DNA from: Aradus depressus
Taxonomy: Eukaryota; Arthropoda; Insecta; Hemiptera; Aradidae
NCBI GenBank assembly: GCA_963662175.1
Contig: OY759217.1
Location: forward strand, 10,728,562-10,792,561
Direction: 5' to 3'
DNA: 64,000 nucleotides
Both the position numbers and the translations under genes were made by a program. Under the pieces are notes generated by a model. The model worked only from the letters and a program-made list of their open reading frames with translations. It had not been told where the DNA came from and ran no database searches. This document shows positions 60,664-64,000 of the stretch, in pieces; positions within the stretch are counted from its first letter, which is position 1, and each line of letters starts with the position of its first letter.

Positions 60664-60960
60664 GACAACAGCTCAATTACAAGCTATACTGTCATGTGAA
60701 AACAACAAGGAATCAACAGTAAAAATCATAAGTACAGTAATGAATTGTAAAGAAAAAATAAATAAATAAATAAAAAATAAATAAATAAAATGACTATTTC
60801 AATGTGCTGAAGAAAGTCTATAAGTTGTTTATATTTGTCTTTGACGGGGTTCTTGAGGCAAACCTGCAGGGTGTCCGTCCGGTTGAGATCTGGATACTTT
60901 GGTAATCTGGAGACATGGAGGAGAAGCACACATTTGGGGGGTACATTTCATAAACGAATA
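60634..60960 (-). mobile_element. retroposed LINE 3' end (tentative)
   Basis: Minus strand: a degenerate reading HVSRLPKYPDLNRTDTLQVC, an (AAAT)n-rich stretch, then CAATAAATAAATT and an A run of about 18 at its end. This resembles a polyadenylated retroelement tail. Confidence 0.4.
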
Positions 60961-61322
60961 TGTCGGTCTTCTAGTTTTGGTGGTAACTGTTCCTATTCAT
61001 TTATTTATTCTTTGGTACAAGAGACTTGAGTGGAGTGGTGATCACGGTGTGCTCATGTTCCCAAAAAATAATAAATTAAAAACAAATCTGTCTATTTATT
61101 GTGAATTGACCAAAGAATGTTGACTATTCCTGAGGAAATTGCTAAATAATTATATATATATAGGTATATGTTTGAAAATAAACGTTACCGCTCAAGAAGT
61201 GAATATAAAAACGAAGTAACAATTCATTTCAGTTCTTATATTCCAATTGCCTTAGTATATTCTTCAAAAAACTTCATGAAGTTTCCACTCCAGGATTGTC
61301 AACGATGTAATAAGAAGGAGGA

Positions 61323-61676
61323 GAGATGAGGCTTGTGGTCGAATAAAACAAACTTATGGAATTTCTGCCAAGCTTTCGGCTCTGAGTGTACCTTCTTCAG
61401 GGCCTGTATTGACATATATAAAATATATTGCGTTAATGTATGTAGATATGAATGAAGGACATGACATAAATGTGACTAAACCAATAATTAACATTAAATA
61501 ACAAGCATGAAAACAAACTGAAATATTAGATTTAAACATAAAACAATATAAACTAATTATAGTCTGACTGAAAATGTACTAACACCAAAACAAATAATAC
61601 AACTAAACAGAGAGAACATCCTCGGCGAGCAGAAGTTTGAAAAATAGTAAAGTATAATATTTAAGGCAGCCAATTT
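61323..61676. mobile_element. fold-back family F2, single arm
   Basis: GAGGCTTGTGGTCGAATAAA ACAAACTT, TTTCTGCCAAGCTTTCGGC, then ACTAATTATAG..., ending AAGGCAGCCA. Collinear with 38842-39215. The minus strand at 61366-61402 reads CTGAAGAAGGTACACTCAGA GCCGAAAGCTTGG. Confidence 0.75.
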
Positions 61677-62196
61677 ATTTTTGGTCTTTGGCTCGAGGTT
61701 CTGTCATTTAGTTTTACTATTTTTCCCTGTCCAATAGTTGGAATATATTATTTATTCTTCATGAGACCGGGCACAATATATAGTTTATTTAATGAGACGA
61801 ACTCAACTATTTCCTTTAAAAAAAGGAGAGAGAAAACTTATTTTCCAGCGAATAATTTGCAAGGTTCTACTTGTTACGGTTTACAAATTGAAAATTTCGC
61901 TTCGAGAAAATGCGGAGTGCCGCTTGTATTTCGGAACTCAGGTATTCAAAAACTTCAAATTAAACTTTTCTACAAATGTTTTTTTCTGAAATCGAAGCTC
62001 TTTTAGTTTTTTGTACGGAAATTGCCGTTTTAGTAAATCTTTTGAATCGAATTAATTAAGGCACAGTTCAAATTTTCCAAAGTAATCTGATAGACTTATG
62101 GGAATGTTATGTGCAGTTCTGAACTAATTTTTTTTTTTTTTTTTTCATATTACAATGTACCTAGGTATATTTGAATGTCATTTTCAGGACAGGATT

Positions 62197-64000
62197 ATGC
62201 CGTCAAAATATGAAGTTGTTATATCTGGGGCTGCAGGAAGGTTCCCTGGGTCCGACAATTTTCCTGAACTGGAAAAAAATCTCATGGAGGGAAAAAACAT
62301 GATCTCTCTCGGCAAAATTCTATCACCAATAGGACGTAAGTATAATATAAATAATATACAAATATTATGGACCTCTAAAAAACTACCCCTAAGTATTTTT
62401 TTAAATTTAATTTAATTAGATGGTTTAATAAATATTGTTTTTCCCCCATCATCCCGATTCCGGAGTTTTTGACTGATCCAAATCCCACATTTGGGCTTAT
62501 CCCTGATTAGGAGTGAAGAGTGGCTTGAAACCCGCGCAGCCACAAATCAGCTTGTTATCTTTTTACTATGTTTTATTTTAAGCTTCGCTCACCAACCCCG
62601 ACAACTCCCCGGCCGTCGATGTTTTCCAGGGATCTCCAGCCTCGCTGAACAACCAATTTTCAGGAATCGATAATCCAGCTCCGGTAGGTTCTGTCCTGTG
62701 GTCTATAGTATAAGTGTGCACATTTTCAGCTTTCTTTGTCTCTAGGAGCTTCTGTAGGTTGTGGATTCAGCAGCACCCCAGCTAGTATGTACATGGCTAC
62801 GGCCGGTAACACAGCTAATATATGCCAGTTTTCCTTGCTATTTCGATGCCCTCAGGGGTATGTTAAGAAATTTACAAAACCATTTCGGAGATTTCGGGAA
62901 GAAAACTCATGAATACAAAAGTCCCTTGTAAGAATGTCATTAAGATACCTTATAGATTGAATACATAAACAGCTATTAGAGGGGGCCGTAGTTTAGTGGT
63001 ATATATGCTTGCTCTGGGAGGTAAAAAAAACTTGAGCACGCCGTCCTTCGAATGAGACGTAAAGCGATGGTCCCGAGCCTGTCGATGTCCTCCAGAGCAT
63101 TCTAGTACCTAGTAGGCGATATGATCTCGTAGGTGATGCCCGGGCCTGAGTCATTAAAACTAACTAAACAGTTTTTTTTTTTTAATTTTTATTTTGGCCT
63201 TATGTACGATGCATATTAGTCATGTCTCTTATAAAGGTGTTATCTAGTTATTCACGACATCAATGGCCCCGGAAGGAAGTTCTATCTACGTAATAAAACT
63301 CACTCCCGGACGGGATTCGAACCCGCAAACCATGGTGAGACCATGCGACCAAAGCCCTAAGCTCTAGCCAGCACGGTCCCTATGGCCCCTATTTTAGGAT
63401 TGGACACACATGTTATTAGTAATAACAATACCAGAAAAAAACAAAATGAAATAATTAAGAAGTGAATAAATAAATACTTCAAAATAAATTAATACAATTT
63501 TCACATGTTCGCTTATAAGAACCTTCAAGGGACCAATGCAAATAAAAGTACAGTTTTCAGCGCAGAGTAATTGTTTCTGTACATTTCTTCAGAATCGGTC
63601 AATAATTGAAACTACTCTACTAAGATGTATTTTCCAATTTTCATTGACATCAGATGCTCCAAATTTCAAAAACTGGAGTTTTCGTCCTTGCTAATTGATA
63701 CTATTTTGATGATTATATTATTTTGTTAAGAATTGTAATTATTCCTTGTGTATGAATAAAAAAAAAGGATGTTTCATATGCAACAACCCAAAAAATACTT
63801 ACTTCATCGACGAATTGATATTCGGCAGAGGGATTTTTCTACTCCATTTCTTTTAATGGACTAGTTGTAACATTCTTGTTATGGCTTGTCACTCACCACC
63901 ATGAAAGTGTCGCTATTTTTGATGCCAACATTTTTTATTATATTTTCTTGAATTTAGCTGATCCTGTGGAAACTTACTATGGGAAGATGAAGGACCGAGA
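62197..64000 (+). CDS. FASN: fatty acid synthase, ketoacyl-synthase N-terminus (partial gene)
   Basis: Exon 62188-62335 contains ATG at 62197 and encodes MPSKYEVVISGAAGRFPGSD NFPELEKNLMEGKNMIS. The VVISGxxGRFPxSDN pattern is the start of the beta-ketoacyl synthase domain of animal FAS. It ends in phase 1 at GTAAGT. A second exon begins at 63958 after TTGAATTTAG and reads (P)DPVETYYGKMKDR, running off the window; GKMKD fits the GKLKDL segment that follows in the family. Animal FAS is a cytosolic multidomain enzyme making palmitate; KS performs the condensation. Residues 28-46 diverge from the family, so an FAS paralogue is possible. The intron holds SINE copies of both families. Confidence 0.72.
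62980..63162 (+). mobile_element. SINE family A copy 13 (shortened)
   Basis: Head GGGGGCCGTAGTTTAGTGGT, B box deleted, then TTGAGCACGCCGTCCTTCG, GACGTAAAGCGATGG and TAGGCGATATGATCTCGTAG. In the FAS intron. Confidence 0.75.
63255..63392 (-). mobile_element. SINE family B copy 3 (antisense)
   Basis: GGAAGTTCTATCTACG, CTCCCGGACGGGATTCGAAC, AAACCATGGTGAGACCATGC and ACCAAAGCCCTA. Its 3' end lies beside copy 13 of family A, with the strands opposed. Confidence 0.85.

Overview
The window is eukaryotic nuclear DNA from an animal, very probably an insect. It is AT-rich, its genes are split by GT..AG introns, it carries tRNA-derived SINEs, LINEs and several DNA transposon superfamilies, and the recognisable proteins are animal families. 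The order cannot be fixed from sequence alone. Exons were joined by hand from splice signals, matching codon phase and protein similarity recalled from memory; no search was run.

Layout. 1-2.1 kb: 3' end of a + strand coiled-coil gene. 6.0-10.7 kb (-): a complete four-exon ANKRD39 orthologue. 10.6-15.3 kb (-): 3' half of an unrecognised basic/charged protein whose last exon appears to be the ANKRD39 start exon; its TAA lies one base before the ANKRD39 ATG, which suggests a dicistronic mRNA. 16.8-24.9 kb (-): three diverged GTP cyclohydrolase I feedback regulatory protein (GFRP/GCHFR)-like genes in tandem. 25.3-30.7 kb (+): complete five-exon TCTP (Tpt1), head-to-head with the outermost GFRP gene. 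34.2-36.2 kb (-): intronless BTB-zinc-finger gene with an unusual repeated LNExTGE motif in its C-terminal half. 38.7-43.6 kb (+): three-exon, seven-finger C2H2 gene. 44.0-48.7 kb (-): a full-length-looking non-LTR retrotransposon with two long ORFs linked by a -1 frameshift heptamer. 48.7-59.5 kb: a transposon graveyard (pogo-like with PHD finger, PIF/Harbinger, Tigger, LINE and SINE fragments). 59.5 kb to the end (+): first exons of a fatty acid synthase gene that runs out of the window.

Repeats. SINE family A (about 13 copies or pieces) and SINE family B (3 copies, one very young with perfect target duplications and a pure 54-base A tail) are both tRNA-derived. A family of fold-back elements carries a CTGANGA...GAAA core like that of Penelope-associated hammerhead ribozymes. 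The best candidates for something undescribed are the ORF/ANKRD39 dicistron, the GFRP cluster, the retrotransposon frameshift signal and the TGE-repeat BTB protein.
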